From assembly GCA_018242505.1 (NCBI GenBank), contig JAFEBU010000040.1, positions 1-64,000 on the forward strand: a stretch of 64,000 bases of DNA, in the 5' to 3' direction. The notes under the pieces are model-generated. The model was not told the DNA's origin and ran no database searches. It was given only the letters and a program-made list of their open reading frames with translations. The translations under genes were made by a program, and so were the position numbers. Source of the stretch: Pseudomonadota bacterium (lineage in GTDB: Bacteria; Pseudomonadota; Alphaproteobacteria; Reyranellales; Reyranellaceae). Shown piece after piece: positions 1-8,165 of the stretch. How positions within the stretch are numbered: position 1 is the first letter of the stretch; every line of letters begins with the position of its first letter.

Positions 1-707
1 ACGCGGATGCAGGTCGGCAGGATCGGGAGATCGGGCGCATGGAACATCTTGCGCATCTCCTCGATCACCTTGTTCTCTTCCTCGTTGTAGCCGTTCTCGG
101 CCACCTTGGTGTTGTGCGAGAAGAGATTGAAGGCGATCTGGTGCGGGAACACCGTGTGGGTGACCTCCTTGCCCTCCGCATACTGGTGCACCTGATCCTC
201 GAGCTCGCGCATCGCCGCCGCGCCCGCGCCCGAGGCGGACTGGTAAGTCGCGACCACGATCTTGCGGATGCCTACCGCCTGATGAAGCGGCCACACCGCC
301 GTCGCGAGGATCGCCGCCGTGCAATTGGGATTGGCGATCACGCCGTTATGGCGCTTGAGGTCGCGCGCGTTCACCTCGGGCACCACCAGCGGCGTGCCGG
401 GGTCCATGCGGAAGGCCGACGAATTGTCGACCACCACCGCGCCCGCGGCCTTGGCGGCCGGCACGAACTCGCGGCTGCGGGTGGCGCCGGCCGAGAAGAA
501 GGCGATATCGATGCCCTTGAAGGCGTTCCGCTCCAGGAGCTCGACCTTCACCGGTTTGCCCTTGAAGTCCAAGGTTTTGCCGACCGAGCGCTCCGAAGCG
601 AGAAGCTTCAGTTTACCGACCGGGAAGTTCCGGCGTTCGAGCACGCGCAGGATCTCGACCCCGACGGCTCCGGTGGCACCCACGACGGCAATATTCTTGG
701 CTTGCAT
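1..707 (-). CDS. asd: Aspartate-semialdehyde dehydrogenase, partial (3' end beyond the window)
   Basis: This enzyme reduces L-aspartyl-4-phosphate to aspartate semialdehyde with NADPH, the branch-point step to lysine/diaminopimelate, threonine and methionine. About 235 residues are visible. They start with a Rossmann motif (VVGATGAVG, residues 8-16) and carry the catalytic cysteine in NPNCTAA (Cys129). The conserved ATYQSASGAG stretch follows, then a segment PHQIAFNLF. The C-terminal third, with the substrate-binding Arg/His region, lies off the window. ATG at 707 is the only start next to the Rossmann strand, with an A/G-rich stretch (GGAAC) just upstream. A second complete asd lies at 53144-54157 and the two differ clearly in the middle region, so they are paralogues rather than a recent duplication. 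Family call is certain; which copy is the housekeeping one is not. Confidence 0.9.
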   Translation of the reverse strand, partial: MQAKNIAVVGATGAVGVEILRVLERRNFPVGKLKLLASERSVGKTLDFKGKPVKVELLERNAFKGIDIAFFSAGATRSREFVPAAKAAGAVVVDNSSAFRMDPGTPLVVPEVNARDLKRHNGVIANPNCTAAILATAVWPLHQAVGIRKIVVATYQSASGAGAAAMRELEDQVHQYAEGKEVTHTVFPHQIAFNLFSHNTKVAENGYNEEENKVIEEMRKMFHAPDLPILPTCIR

Positions 708-785
708 GTTCCTTTTCCTGACGTTGCGGCCCGCCGTGTGTCCCAGGCGGGCCCGCCTGTCAAGAGAAGCACGAAACGGAGTGCG

Positions 786-3134
786 CTAGCCCTTACTTCC
801 ATTGAGTGCGCGCCAGACCTTTTCCGGGGTGAGCGGCATGTCGATGTGGGTGACGCCGACCTCCGAAAGGGCATCGATCACCGCGTTCACCACCGAGGGC
901 AGCGCGCCGGCACAGCCCGCCTCGCCGCAGCCCTTCACGCCCAGCGTGTTGGTCCTGCACGGCACGGGATGGCTCTGGACGGTGAACGATGGCGCGTCCG
1001 AGGCGCGCGGCAGGGCATAGTCCATGTAGGAGCCGGTGAGCGGCTGGCCCTGCGCGTCGTAGACGGTGCGCTCGAAGATCGCCTGGCCGATGCCCTGCAC
1101 CACGCCGCCATGCGCCTGGCCTTCGACCAGCATCGGATTGATGATGGTACCGAAGTCGTTGACCATGAAGTAGCGGACGACCTCGATCTCGCCGGTGTCG
1201 CGATCGATCTCGACCTCGGCGATATGACAGCCGTTGGGGAACGAGAACGGTGGATTGTCCGAGACGTGGCTGACATCGAGCGACTGCGGAATGTCGGGCG
1301 GTAGCTTCAGTCCCGAGCGCAGCTTCTCGGCCAGTTCCATGACGCCGAGGCCGCGGTCGGTGCCGGCGATGGTGAAGCGGCCGTGCGCGAACTCGATGTC
1401 GGTCGCCGACGCTTCGAGCACGTGGGCGGCGATCTGCTTGCCCTGCTCGATCAGCTTGTCGGCGGCCTCGATGAAGGCCTGGCTGCCGACCAGCGCCGAG
1501 CGCGAGCCGCCCGTGCCACCGCCGACCTTGAGCTGGTCCGAATCGCCCTGCAGCAGCCGCAGCCGATCGAAAGGAATGCCGGTCCTTTCGCTCACCACCT
1601 GGGCGAACGGCGTGGCATGGCCCTGGCCGTAGTCCAGCGTGCCGCTCAGCATGGTCACGGTGCCGTCTTCCTCGAAGCGGATGCCGCCATACTCCTTGCT
1701 GGGCGGTCCGGTGACCTCGAGGTAGGAACCGATGCCTCGACCGCGCAGCCTGTTGCGCCTGGCGCTCTCCCGTTTGCGCATTTCGAAGCCCTGCCAGTCG
1801 GCAACTGCCAGCGCCTGGTCGAGGATCGCGGTGAAGTCGCCGGAATCGTAGTTCATGCCCGACGGCGCCTTGTAGGGCATTTGCTGCGGCTGGATGTGGT
1901 TGCGCCGCCTGAGCTCGGCGCGATCGATGCTCATCTCGCGCGCCGCCATGTCGATCAGCCGCTCCATGAAGTAGTTGCCTTCCGGGCGTCCCGCGCCGCG
2001 ATAGGCGGCGACCGGTGTCGTGTTGGTGAACATCACCCTGGAGTTCACCTCCATTACCGGCGTCTTGTAGACGTCGATCAGGTTCTTCACGGCGTTCGTA
2101 GTGGCCGGCATCGGCGGATAGATATAGGCGCCGGCGTTGCCGTATCCCGAGAGCCGGACGGCGAGGAAGTTGCCGTCCTTGTCGAGAGCCAGTTCGGCGA
2201 CGCGCTGATGATCGCGGCCGTGATGGTCGCTGAGGAAGCTTTCGGACCGCTCGTCGGTCCACTTCACGGGGCGGCCGAGAAGCTTCGACGCCAGCAGCAG
2301 CGGCCCGTACTCGGGAAAGACCTGCGACTTCATGCCGAACGAGCCGCCGACATTGCCGGTCAGCACATGCACCTTCTCCGGCGGCACTTTCAGGACGTCG
2401 CGCGCCAGCCCGCCCCGCAATCCCATCACGCCCTGGCAACCGACATGGAGCGTCCAGCGCCCGGTCTCGGCATCGTGGGAACCGATCGCCGAGCGCGGCT
2501 CCATGGGGTTGACGACGATGCGGTTGGAGACGATCTCCAACCGCGTGACATGGGCCGCTTTGGCAAAGGCCGCCTTCACCGCTTCGGCGTCGCCATAGTG
2601 GAAGTCGAGCGCCAGATTGCCGGGCACGTCGTCGTGGAGCTGCGGTGCGCCGGGCCTGAAGGCCTCGGCCGGGTCGGTGACGGCCGGAAGCTCGTCGATG
2701 CCGAGTTCGACCAGCTCGGCTGCGTCCTTTGCCTGGGACACGGTCTCGGCGACGACGCAGGCCACCGGCTCGCCGACAAAGCGCACCTTGTCCTTTGCGA
2801 GACAGGGCCGCGGTGGCGTCTTCATCGGCTTGCCGTGGCGATCGGGGATGTTCAGCGCGCACATGAGCGGTCCGAATCCGGCGGCTTCGAGATCCGCATG
2901 CGTCAGCACCCTGAGCACACCCGGCATCGCAAGCGCGGCCGTGGCGTCGATGCTCCTGATCCTGCCGTGCGCAATGCGACTGCGCACCATGACGGCATAA
3001 GCCTGGCCCGGCAGGTTGATGTCGTCGGTGTACCGGCCCTCGCCGCGCAGGAGCATGGGATCCTCCTTGCGCGATACCGGCTGGCCGACGCCGAATTTCA
3101 TCAACGCAAGGTCGGTATCACTCAACGCATCCAT
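786..3134 (-). CDS. Molybdenum hydroxylase large subunit, form II CoxL-like
   Basis: This is the molybdopterin-binding large subunit of the xanthine oxidase/CO dehydrogenase family (782 aa). Visible features are the N-terminal hammerhead domain (about residues 20-170), the Moco loop GNVGGSFGMKSQ (about 260-271), the active-site loop AYRGAGR (377-383) and the C-terminal catalytic glutamate in KGCGEAG (Glu738). AYRGAGR is the form II signature; true aerobic CO dehydrogenases (form I) have AYRCSFR. The substrate is therefore more likely an aldehyde or N-heterocycle than CO, although this is inferred. The FAD (CoxM) and 2Fe-2S (CoxS) subunits are absent on both sides, so the protein is an orphan here. 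It follows a NIPSNAP and an enolase-superfamily gene on the same strand with a 49-nt gap, suggesting one transcription unit. Confidence 0.88.
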   Translation of the reverse strand: MDALSDTDLALMKFGVGQPVSRKEDPMLLRGEGRYTDDINLPGQAYAVMVRSRIAHGRIRSIDATAALAMPGVLRVLTHADLEAAGFGPLMCALNIPDRHGKPMKTPPRPCLAKDKVRFVGEPVACVVAETVSQAKDAAELVELGIDELPAVTDPAEAFRPGAPQLHDDVPGNLALDFHYGDAEAVKAAFAKAAHVTRLEIVSNRIVVNPMEPRSAIGSHDAETGRWTLHVGCQGVMGLRGGLARDVLKVPPEKVHVLTGNVGGSFGMKSQVFPEYGPLLLASKLLGRPVKWTDERSESFLSDHHGRDHQRVAELALDKDGNFLAVRLSGYGNAGAYIYPPMPATTNAVKNLIDVYKTPVMEVNSRVMFTNTTPVAAYRGAGRPEGNYFMERLIDMAAREMSIDRAELRRRNHIQPQQMPYKAPSGMNYDSGDFTAILDQALAVADWQGFEMRKRESARRNRLRGRGIGSYLEVTGPPSKEYGGIRFEEDGTVTMLSGTLDYGQGHATPFAQVVSERTGIPFDRLRLLQGDSDQLKVGGGTGGSRSALVGSQAFIEAADKLIEQGKQIAAHVLEASATDIEFAHGRFTIAGTDRGLGVMELAEKLRSGLKLPPDIPQSLDVSHVSDNPPFSFPNGCHIAEVEIDRDTGEIEVVRYFMVNDFGTIINPMLVEGQAHGGVVQGIGQAIFERTVYDAQGQPLTGSYMDYALPRASDAPSFTVQSHPVPCRTNTLGVKGCGEAGCAGALPSVVNAVIDALSEVGVTHIDMPLTPEKVWRALNGSKG

Positions 3135-3183
3135 TGTCTGACCTCACAACTCCATACGGCATCGCTCCCCGACTCGCTGACGC

Positions 3184-3822
3184 CTACTTCAACGGCGAAT
3201 AGTTGGTCGGGATCAACAGGGTCGATTGCATCTCGACCAGGAGCGCCGGCCCCTTTGCGAGATAGGCCTGCCAGTCAGGGTCCTTCATCGCCGCGGCCCG
3301 CGCCTCGAAACGCTCTTGCAAGGTCTTGTAGCGCCACAGATGGACCCACTCGTTGGGCTGCGGGAACTCGCCCGTCCAGGCGCCCCAGATCTTGGAATAC
3401 TTGTCACGTGCGGCGCGAACCTTCTTGAAGTTCTCGGCAAATTGCTGCGCCCCGCCCAGCACGGTGCGATAGATGCGCAGCTCGTAGACATTCCCTGTCG
3501 TGCCGTCGTCGGGAAGGATATCGACCACGGCATTCATGATGCGCAAATCCTGACGCTGGATCAGCGGCCGGATGACGGGCACGTAGCCTTCGGTCCACGG
3601 CTTGTGCTTGGCGAGTTCATCGCGCAGGCGTTCGCGGTCGTTCAGGCTGTCGTATTTCCAGAGGTGCCAGATCTGGTTCAGAGCGCCGAACTCGGCCGTC
3701 CAGTAGCCGTAGTTGATGCCGAAGTTCTGGCCGCGCGCCGGCCGGCCGATCGTCTCGGCCGCCTTGAGGTATTCCGGCATCTTGCCGGGATGGAGCGTAT
3801 AGCAGCGAAGCTCGTAGACCAT
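3184..3822 (-). CDS. NIPSNAP family protein with two ferredoxin-like domains
   Basis: The protein has 212 residues and contains two NIPSNAP-type dimeric alpha/beta-barrel units. Unit 1 begins MVYELRCYTLHPGKMPEYL (residues 1-19) with WKYDS near 67. Unit 2 begins NVYELRIYR (about 118) with WRYKTLQERFEAR near 165-178. Both units show the family pattern of a Y-E-L-R strand, a G-x-W-x-x-E-F-G segment and a W-x-Y strand. Bacterial NIPSNAP genes commonly sit among catabolic genes, but their biochemical role is not established. ATG at 3822 is preceded by GAGGAAACC, a good ribosome binding site. It lies 23 nt after the enolase-superfamily gene and 49 nt before the CoxL-like gene, so co-transcription is likely. 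Confidence 0.87.
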   Translation of the reverse strand: MVYELRCYTLHPGKMPEYLKAAETIGRPARGQNFGINYGYWTAEFGALNQIWHLWKYDSLNDRERLRDELAKHKPWTEGYVPVIRPLIQRQDLRIMNAVVDILPDDGTTGNVYELRIYRTVLGGAQQFAENFKKVRAARDKYSKIWGAWTGEFPQPNEWVHLWRYKTLQERFEARAAAMKDPDWQAYLAKGPALLVEMQSTLLIPTNYSPLK

Positions 3823-3845
3823 GGTTTCCTCTCGAGAAGTGCGGA

Positions 3846-5030
3846 TCAGGGATGCGGATTCTTGGGTGGATGCGCGCGCACCGCATCCTCGTTGACGTCG
3901 GCGCCCCAGCCCGGTCGCGTGGGCACGATCAGTTCGCCATTCTGGATGACCGGCGGATGAGTCACCAGATCGTCTTTCCAGGGGACATCGTCGATATCGA
4001 TTTCCATGATGCGGAAGTTCGGCATGGCGGCGCAGAGATGCGCACTCATCAGCGTGGACATGTGGCCGTAGAAGTTGTGCGGCGCGCAGTTGATCTCGTA
4101 GGGATCGGCCATTGCCGCGATCTTGAGCGCCTCCATCAGCCCGTTCCATGGCACGTCGATGATCGAGACGTCGACCGAGCGGTTCTCGAAATAGGGCCGG
4201 AACTGCCGCCGACCGAACAGCGATTCGCAGGAAGCAATCGGCATCGAAGCGCGGTCGCGGATCAGCCGCAGCCCCTCGGGATCGTAGGAATCGATCTCGA
4301 GCCAGAACAGATTGAAGGGCTCGCAGGCGCGCGCCACCTTGATGTAGCCCTCGGTCTTGAAGTTGAAGTTGGTGTCGAGAAGGATGCCCATGTCGGAACC
4401 CGCCCCCTGACGGAAGGCGGCCAGTCCTTCGACGATCGCCGCCAGCGTGGCGCCGTCGGCATTGAGCTCCGGTCCGCCGATCCCGCGGCTGAAGCCCGGC
4501 TGGTGCATGTTCGGCGGATCGAGATCGAAGCGGAAGATGTTGGTCTTGAGCGCCCTGAAGCCGCGCTCCCTCACGTGCCTGCCGAGCTTCACCAGATCGT
4601 CGAGCGAGCGCACCGGATCGACCTTCATCACATCGGCGTTGCGGAAGCGGTAGCTGCCGCAATGCGACCAGTAGAGCGGCAGGCGATCGCGCACCGGTCC
4701 GCCGAACAGGGAATAGACCGGTATACCGAGCGCCTTCGCCTTCACATCGAGCAGCGCATTCTCGATCGCGGCCATCGCCTGCTGGTTCAACCCGCCCGGC
4801 GCCTGGCGTGTGATGGCGTGGAGCGTGGTCATGATGTGCTCGATGGGCCGCGGATCGTGGCCGATCAGGCCCGCTGCCATGCGACGGATCACCGCCGTCA
4901 GGCCCGCACTGCCATAGCCCTCGTTGTACTCGGACCAGCCGGTCAGCCCGTCATCCGTGGTGATTTTCAGGAAGGAGAAGTCCCGCCAGCCGGCATCGCA
5001 ATGCAGATCCTCGATTTTGGCGATTTTCAT
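3846..5030 (-). CDS. Mandelate racemase/muconate-lactonizing enzyme family protein
   Basis: An enolase-superfamily acid-sugar dehydratase or racemase type enzyme (394 aa). The capping domain spans about residues 1-125 and the (beta/alpha)7 barrel about 140-360. Three metal ligands are visible at the ends of successive barrel strands: Asp219 (ILLDTN), Glu245 (FWLEID) and Glu269 (ASCESLFG). Lys162 (LKTN) and His318 (CAPHNF) are candidate acid/base residues. The PHNFYGHMS segment recalls acid-sugar dehydratases more than muconate cycloisomerases, but the substrate cannot be read from sequence. ATG at 5030 was chosen because the barrel-family N-terminus MKIAKIEDL starts there and GGAGG lies just upstream (GGAGGAAACAGC). 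First gene of the set running to the CoxL-like protein. Confidence 0.88.
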   Translation of the reverse strand: MKIAKIEDLHCDAGWRDFSFLKITTDDGLTGWSEYNEGYGSAGLTAVIRRMAAGLIGHDPRPIEHIMTTLHAITRQAPGGLNQQAMAAIENALLDVKAKALGIPVYSLFGGPVRDRLPLYWSHCGSYRFRNADVMKVDPVRSLDDLVKLGRHVRERGFRALKTNIFRFDLDPPNMHQPGFSRGIGGPELNADGATLAAIVEGLAAFRQGAGSDMGILLDTNFNFKTEGYIKVARACEPFNLFWLEIDSYDPEGLRLIRDRASMPIASCESLFGRRQFRPYFENRSVDVSIIDVPWNGLMEALKIAAMADPYEINCAPHNFYGHMSTLMSAHLCAAMPNFRIMEIDIDDVPWKDDLVTHPPVIQNGELIVPTRPGWGADVNEDAVRAHPPKNPHP

Positions 5031-5090
5031 GCTGTTTCCTCCACTCCGGGAGCCAGCATAGACTGGAACCACGCCCCGGGGAGATGAAAC

Positions 5091-5768
5091 ATGGCGCTTC
5101 GCGGCAAGGGAATGCTGATCGTGTTCACCGAAGTGAAGCCGCGCGACGAGCGCGATTTCAACGAATGGTACAACCGCGAGCATATCGACGAGCGCGTCAA
5201 CTTGCCGGGCTTCCATCGGGCGCGGCGCTACGTCGCGCTGCGCGGCTCACCGAAATATCTCGCGACCTACGAATGCAACAGCGTGAACGACCTCGCGACG
5301 CCGGGCTATCTCGCCCTGCTCGCCAACCAGACGCCATGGACGCAGGCCGTCATGGCACGATTCACGCTCTTTCACCGCCTGACACTGCGCATCCAGATCG
5401 ATCTCACGCACGGCGAGGGCGGCGCCGTCACGGTCGTGCGCTTCGTGCCCGATCCGGCACGCCGCCGCGAACTCGGCAAATGGCTGCGCGAAACCGTGCT
5501 GCCGCGCGCCATCAAGCGGCCGGGCATGCTGGGCGCGGCCGTCGGCGAGAACGATCTCGAGACTGCCAATGCGCCGGCCCAGGCAAAGAGCATGGACCAT
5601 CCCCGGGCCGACGAGGTCGAATGGGTGGTGCTGCTGGAAGGCGCCGAAGCCGCGGCCACCAGCGCCGCCGCGCGGCTTCTGTTCAAGCCGTCGGCCTTGA
5701 AGCCGTTCGGCGTCGAGACGCCGCTGGCGGTCGGTACATATCGGCTTCTTTATGGCAATCAGCGCTAA
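5091..5768 (+). CDS. Dimeric alpha/beta-barrel protein of unknown function
   Basis: A 225-residue soluble protein without signal peptide. The N-terminal half has a recognisable pattern: a beta strand GMLIVFTEV, then EWYNREHIDERVNLPGFHRARRY (residues 25-47 in outline: E-W-Y-N...E-H...R...P-G-F...R-R-Y). This resembles ferredoxin-like (EthD/DUF4286-like) small enzymes that act on polyketide or aromatic-type substrates. The C-terminal half repeats a weaker version with VVRFVP and an R-P-G-M segment near 143, suggesting an internal duplication. It is divergent from the enolase-superfamily gene across a 60-bp gap, which must hold both promoters. GGGGAG precedes the ATG. The function is not known and I do not assign one. 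Confidence 0.72.
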   Translation: MALRGKGMLIVFTEVKPRDERDFNEWYNREHIDERVNLPGFHRARRYVALRGSPKYLATYECNSVNDLATPGYLALLANQTPWTQAVMARFTLFHRLTLRIQIDLTHGEGGAVTVVRFVPDPARRRELGKWLRETVLPRAIKRPGMLGAAVGENDLETANAPAQAKSMDHPRADEVEWVVLLEGAEAAATSAAARLLFKPSALKPFGVETPLAVGTYRLLYGNQR

Positions 5769-5815
5769 CACAAGTTTGACCTGCCGGTGAGGCGGCGAAT
5801 CGCTAAGTTGATGTC

Positions 5816-6667
5816 GTGTCCACCCAACGGCTGATCTTCTGGTTGCGCCAGGCGACGCTGGTCCTGCTATGCCTGCCGGCGCTCCATCTCGCCTGGCGCT
5901 GGTATACCGACGATCTCGGCGCGCGGCCCGTCACCGAGGCGACGCACGTCACCGGCGACTGGACCGTCGTCTTCCTGCTCTGCTCGCTGGCGCTGACACC
6001 GGCACGCGCCACCTTCGACTGGATGCCGCTGGTGCAGATCCGCCGCCGCATCGGCGTCGCGGCAGCGCTCTATGCCGGCCTGCATTTCCTGATCTACGTC
6101 GCCGACCAGAAGTGGGACCTGGTCGTGGTGGCGCTGGAGATCGCGAAGCGCTTCTACCTCACGATCGGCTTCGCCACGCTGCTGATGCTCGCGGCGCTCG
6201 CCATCACCTCGACCAACGGCTGGCAGCGCCGGCTGAAGCGCAACTGGAAGCGCCTGCACTGGCTGATCTATCCCGCGGCGGTGCTCGGCCTCCTGCACTT
6301 CTTCATCCAGTCCAAGGCCAATGTCGGCGAGCCAACCGTGGCGGCCGGCTTCTTTGCCTGGCTGATGATCTGGCGGCTGATGCCCGCGAAGCTGCGCACA
6401 CGTTTCTCCGGCCTGCTTCTTCTGGCGATTGGCGCGACCCTGGCGGCCTTCGTGTTCGAGGTGGCATGGTACGGGCTCGTCAACGGCATCAGCCCGCTGC
6501 GCCTCATCAACGCCGATATCGATCCCGATCTTTTCCCGCGGCCGGTTCACAAGGTGCTGATGGTGTCGCTCGGCGCGATCGTGCTCGTCGCCGCCCGGCG
6601 CGGCGCGGCCCTGCTGAAACGCCACTGGACGCGGCGATATATCCGGACGACTATACCGACCTCTTAG
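5816..6667 (+). CDS. msrQ: MsrQ-like haem b membrane subunit (YedZ family), long form
   Basis: MsrQ is the haem-b quinol-linked membrane partner that feeds electrons to the periplasmic molybdoenzyme MsrP, which repairs methionine sulfoxide. The protein has 283 aa. The ferric-reductase-like core is in residues 1-200, with candidate haem histidines in AGLHFLIY (near 87), RLHWLIY (near 152) and GLLHFFIQ (near 164). About 75 extra residues with two more hydrophobic segments follow the usual ~210-residue length. GTG at 5816 is the start; the nearby ATG at 5811 is out of frame. msrP is normally adjacent but is absent, and modA follows only 11 nt after the stop. That fits a molybdenum-linked role but leaves the partner unknown. 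Confidence 0.78.
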   Translation: MSTQRLIFWLRQATLVLLCLPALHLAWRWYTDDLGARPVTEATHVTGDWTVVFLLCSLALTPARATFDWMPLVQIRRRIGVAAALYAGLHFLIYVADQKWDLVVVALEIAKRFYLTIGFATLLMLAALAITSTNGWQRRLKRNWKRLHWLIYPAAVLGLLHFFIQSKANVGEPTVAAGFFAWLMIWRLMPAKLRTRFSGLLLLAIGATLAAFVFEVAWYGLVNGISPLRLINADIDPDLFPRPVHKVLMVSLGAIVLVAARRGAALLKRHWTRRYIRTTIPTS

Positions 6668-6678
6668 AGGAGGTTGGC

Positions 6679-7482
6679 ATGGACTTGTCGATGAGGCGCC
6701 GCACCTGGCTTGGCTTTGCCCTGGCGTCGGCCGCGCTGCCGTTGTCCGCGGCGCGGGCGCAAGGAACTGGCCTGGTGATCTTTGCCGCGGCGAGCCTCAA
6801 GAACGCACTCGACGAGATCGCGACAGACTGGACAAAGGCCGCCGGCAAGCCGGCACCAAGAATCTCCTATGCCGCAAGCTCGGCACTGGCGAAGCAGTTG
6901 GAGCAGGGCGCGCCGGCCGACCTTTTCATCTCGGCCGATCTCGACTGGATGGACTATGTCGACAAGAAGGGGCTGATCAAGCCCGGGACGCGCGTGAACC
7001 TGCTCGGCAACAAGATCGTTTTGATCGCGCCGCGCGATTCGAAGGCCGCCATCGAAGTGAAACAGGGCTTCGATCTCGCCAAGGCACTGGGCGCCGGCAA
7101 GCTCGCCATGGCCAATGTCGACGCCGTGCCCGCCGGCAAGTACGGCAAGGCGGCCCTGCAGAAGCTCGGGGCCTGGGACGGCGTGAAGGACAGGATCGCC
7201 CAGGCCGACAATGTGCGGGCGGCCCTCGTGCTGGTCGCACGCGGCGAGGCACCGCTCGGCATCGTCTACAGCACCGACGCCGCCGTGGAGCCGAACGTCA
7301 AGATCGTCGGCACGTTCCCCGATGACTCGCACAAGCCGATCATTTATCCGGCTGCCGTGACCAAAGACGCGAAATCGGCTGACGCGATGCCGTTTCTTGC
7401 CCATCTCAAGGGCCCGCAGGCCAGGTCCGCCTTCGAGAAGCAGGGCTTCACAGTGCTGATAAAGTCCAACTCGGCCACATGA
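6679..7482 (+). CDS. modA: Molybdate ABC transporter substrate-binding protein ModA
   Basis: Periplasmic receptor of the molybdate/tungstate importer (267 aa). The N-terminus MRRRTWLGFALASAALPLSAARAQ is a signal peptide with a twin-arginine-like RRRTW motif and cleavage likely after ARA. The mature protein starts with the ModA hallmark VIFAAASLKNALDEI (about residues 32-46), whose serine contacts the oxyanion. ADLFISAD (about 82-89) and the AVPAGKYGK hinge region (about 151-159) follow. AGAGGAGG ends 5 nt before the ATG, a near-ideal ribosome binding site. The gene sits between msrQ and modB, and its stop codon overlaps the modB start (ATGA). Confidence 0.94.
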   Translation: MDLSMRRRTWLGFALASAALPLSAARAQGTGLVIFAAASLKNALDEIATDWTKAAGKPAPRISYAASSALAKQLEQGAPADLFISADLDWMDYVDKKGLIKPGTRVNLLGNKIVLIAPRDSKAAIEVKQGFDLAKALGAGKLAMANVDAVPAGKYGKAALQKLGAWDGVKDRIAQADNVRAALVLVARGEAPLGIVYSTDAAVEPNVKIVGTFPDDSHKPIIYPAAVTKDAKSADAMPFLAHLKGPQARSAFEKQGFTVLIKSNSAT

Positions 7483-8165
7483 CGGCAGAAGAATGGACGG
7501 CGGTGCGACTCAGCCTGCTGGTCGCCGTGACCGCAACCGCCGCCAGCCTGCCACTGGGCGTTGCCATCGCCTGGCTGCTGGCGCGCGGGCGCTTCTGGGG
7601 CAAGGGCCTTCTTGACACGCTCGTGCACCTGCCGCTGATCCTGCCGCCGGTCGTGACCGGCTATCTGCTGCTGATCCTGTTCGGCCGACGCGGACCGATC
7701 GGCGAATTCCTGGACAGAGCCTTCGGCATCGTCTTCGCCTTCCGCTGGACCGGCGCGGTGCTTGCCTGCGCGGTGATGGGCTTTCCCCTGATGGTGCGCG
7801 CCATCCGGCTCTCGATCGAAGCTGTCGACACGCGGCTGGAAAGCGCCGCGGGGACGCTCGGCGCCCACCCGTTGCTCGTGTTCGCGACCATCACCCTGCC
7901 GCTCTGCCTGCCGGGTGTGATCGCGGGCGCGATCCTGTGCTTTGCCAAGTCGATGGGCGAGTTCGGCGCCACCATCACCTTCGTCTCGAACATCCCCGGC
8001 GAGACCCAGACTCTGCCCTCCGCGATTTACACCCTGACCCAGATCCCGGGGGGCGATGCCGGAGCACTGCGGCTGACCCTGATATCGGTCGTGATCTCCA
8101 TGGTCGCCTTGCTGGGTTCCGAGATGCTGGCGCGGCGCCTCGGCGCCCGCCGTGTCGCGACATGA
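7479..8165 (+). CDS. modB: Molybdate ABC transporter permease ModB
   Basis: Inner-membrane channel subunit of the molybdate importer (228 aa). Five to six hydrophobic helices are visible, including VRLSLLVAVTATAASLPLGVAIAWLLA and LVHLPLILPPVVTGYLLLILF. The cytoplasmic coupling (EAA) loop is present around residues 125-145: the segment EAVDTRLESAAGTLGAHPLLVF contains the E-A/A-x(3)-G pattern that docks ModC. GEFGATITF and GETQTLPSAIY are typical of ModB. It starts inside the modA stop (ATGA), and its own stop overlaps the modC start, so translation of the three genes is coupled. Confidence 0.94.
   Translation: MTAEEWTAVRLSLLVAVTATAASLPLGVAIAWLLARGRFWGKGLLDTLVHLPLILPPVVTGYLLLILFGRRGPIGEFLDRAFGIVFAFRWTGAVLACAVMGFPLMVRAIRLSIEAVDTRLESAAGTLGAHPLLVFATITLPLCLPGVIAGAILCFAKSMGEFGATITFVSNIPGETQTLPSAIYTLTQIPGGDAGALRLTLISVVISMVALLGSEMLARRLGARRVAT

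Noticed and set aside
786..3134. Aerobic CO dehydrogenase (form I CoxL)
   Set aside because: The active-site loop reads AYRGAGR instead of AYRCSFR, and CoxM and CoxS are missing.
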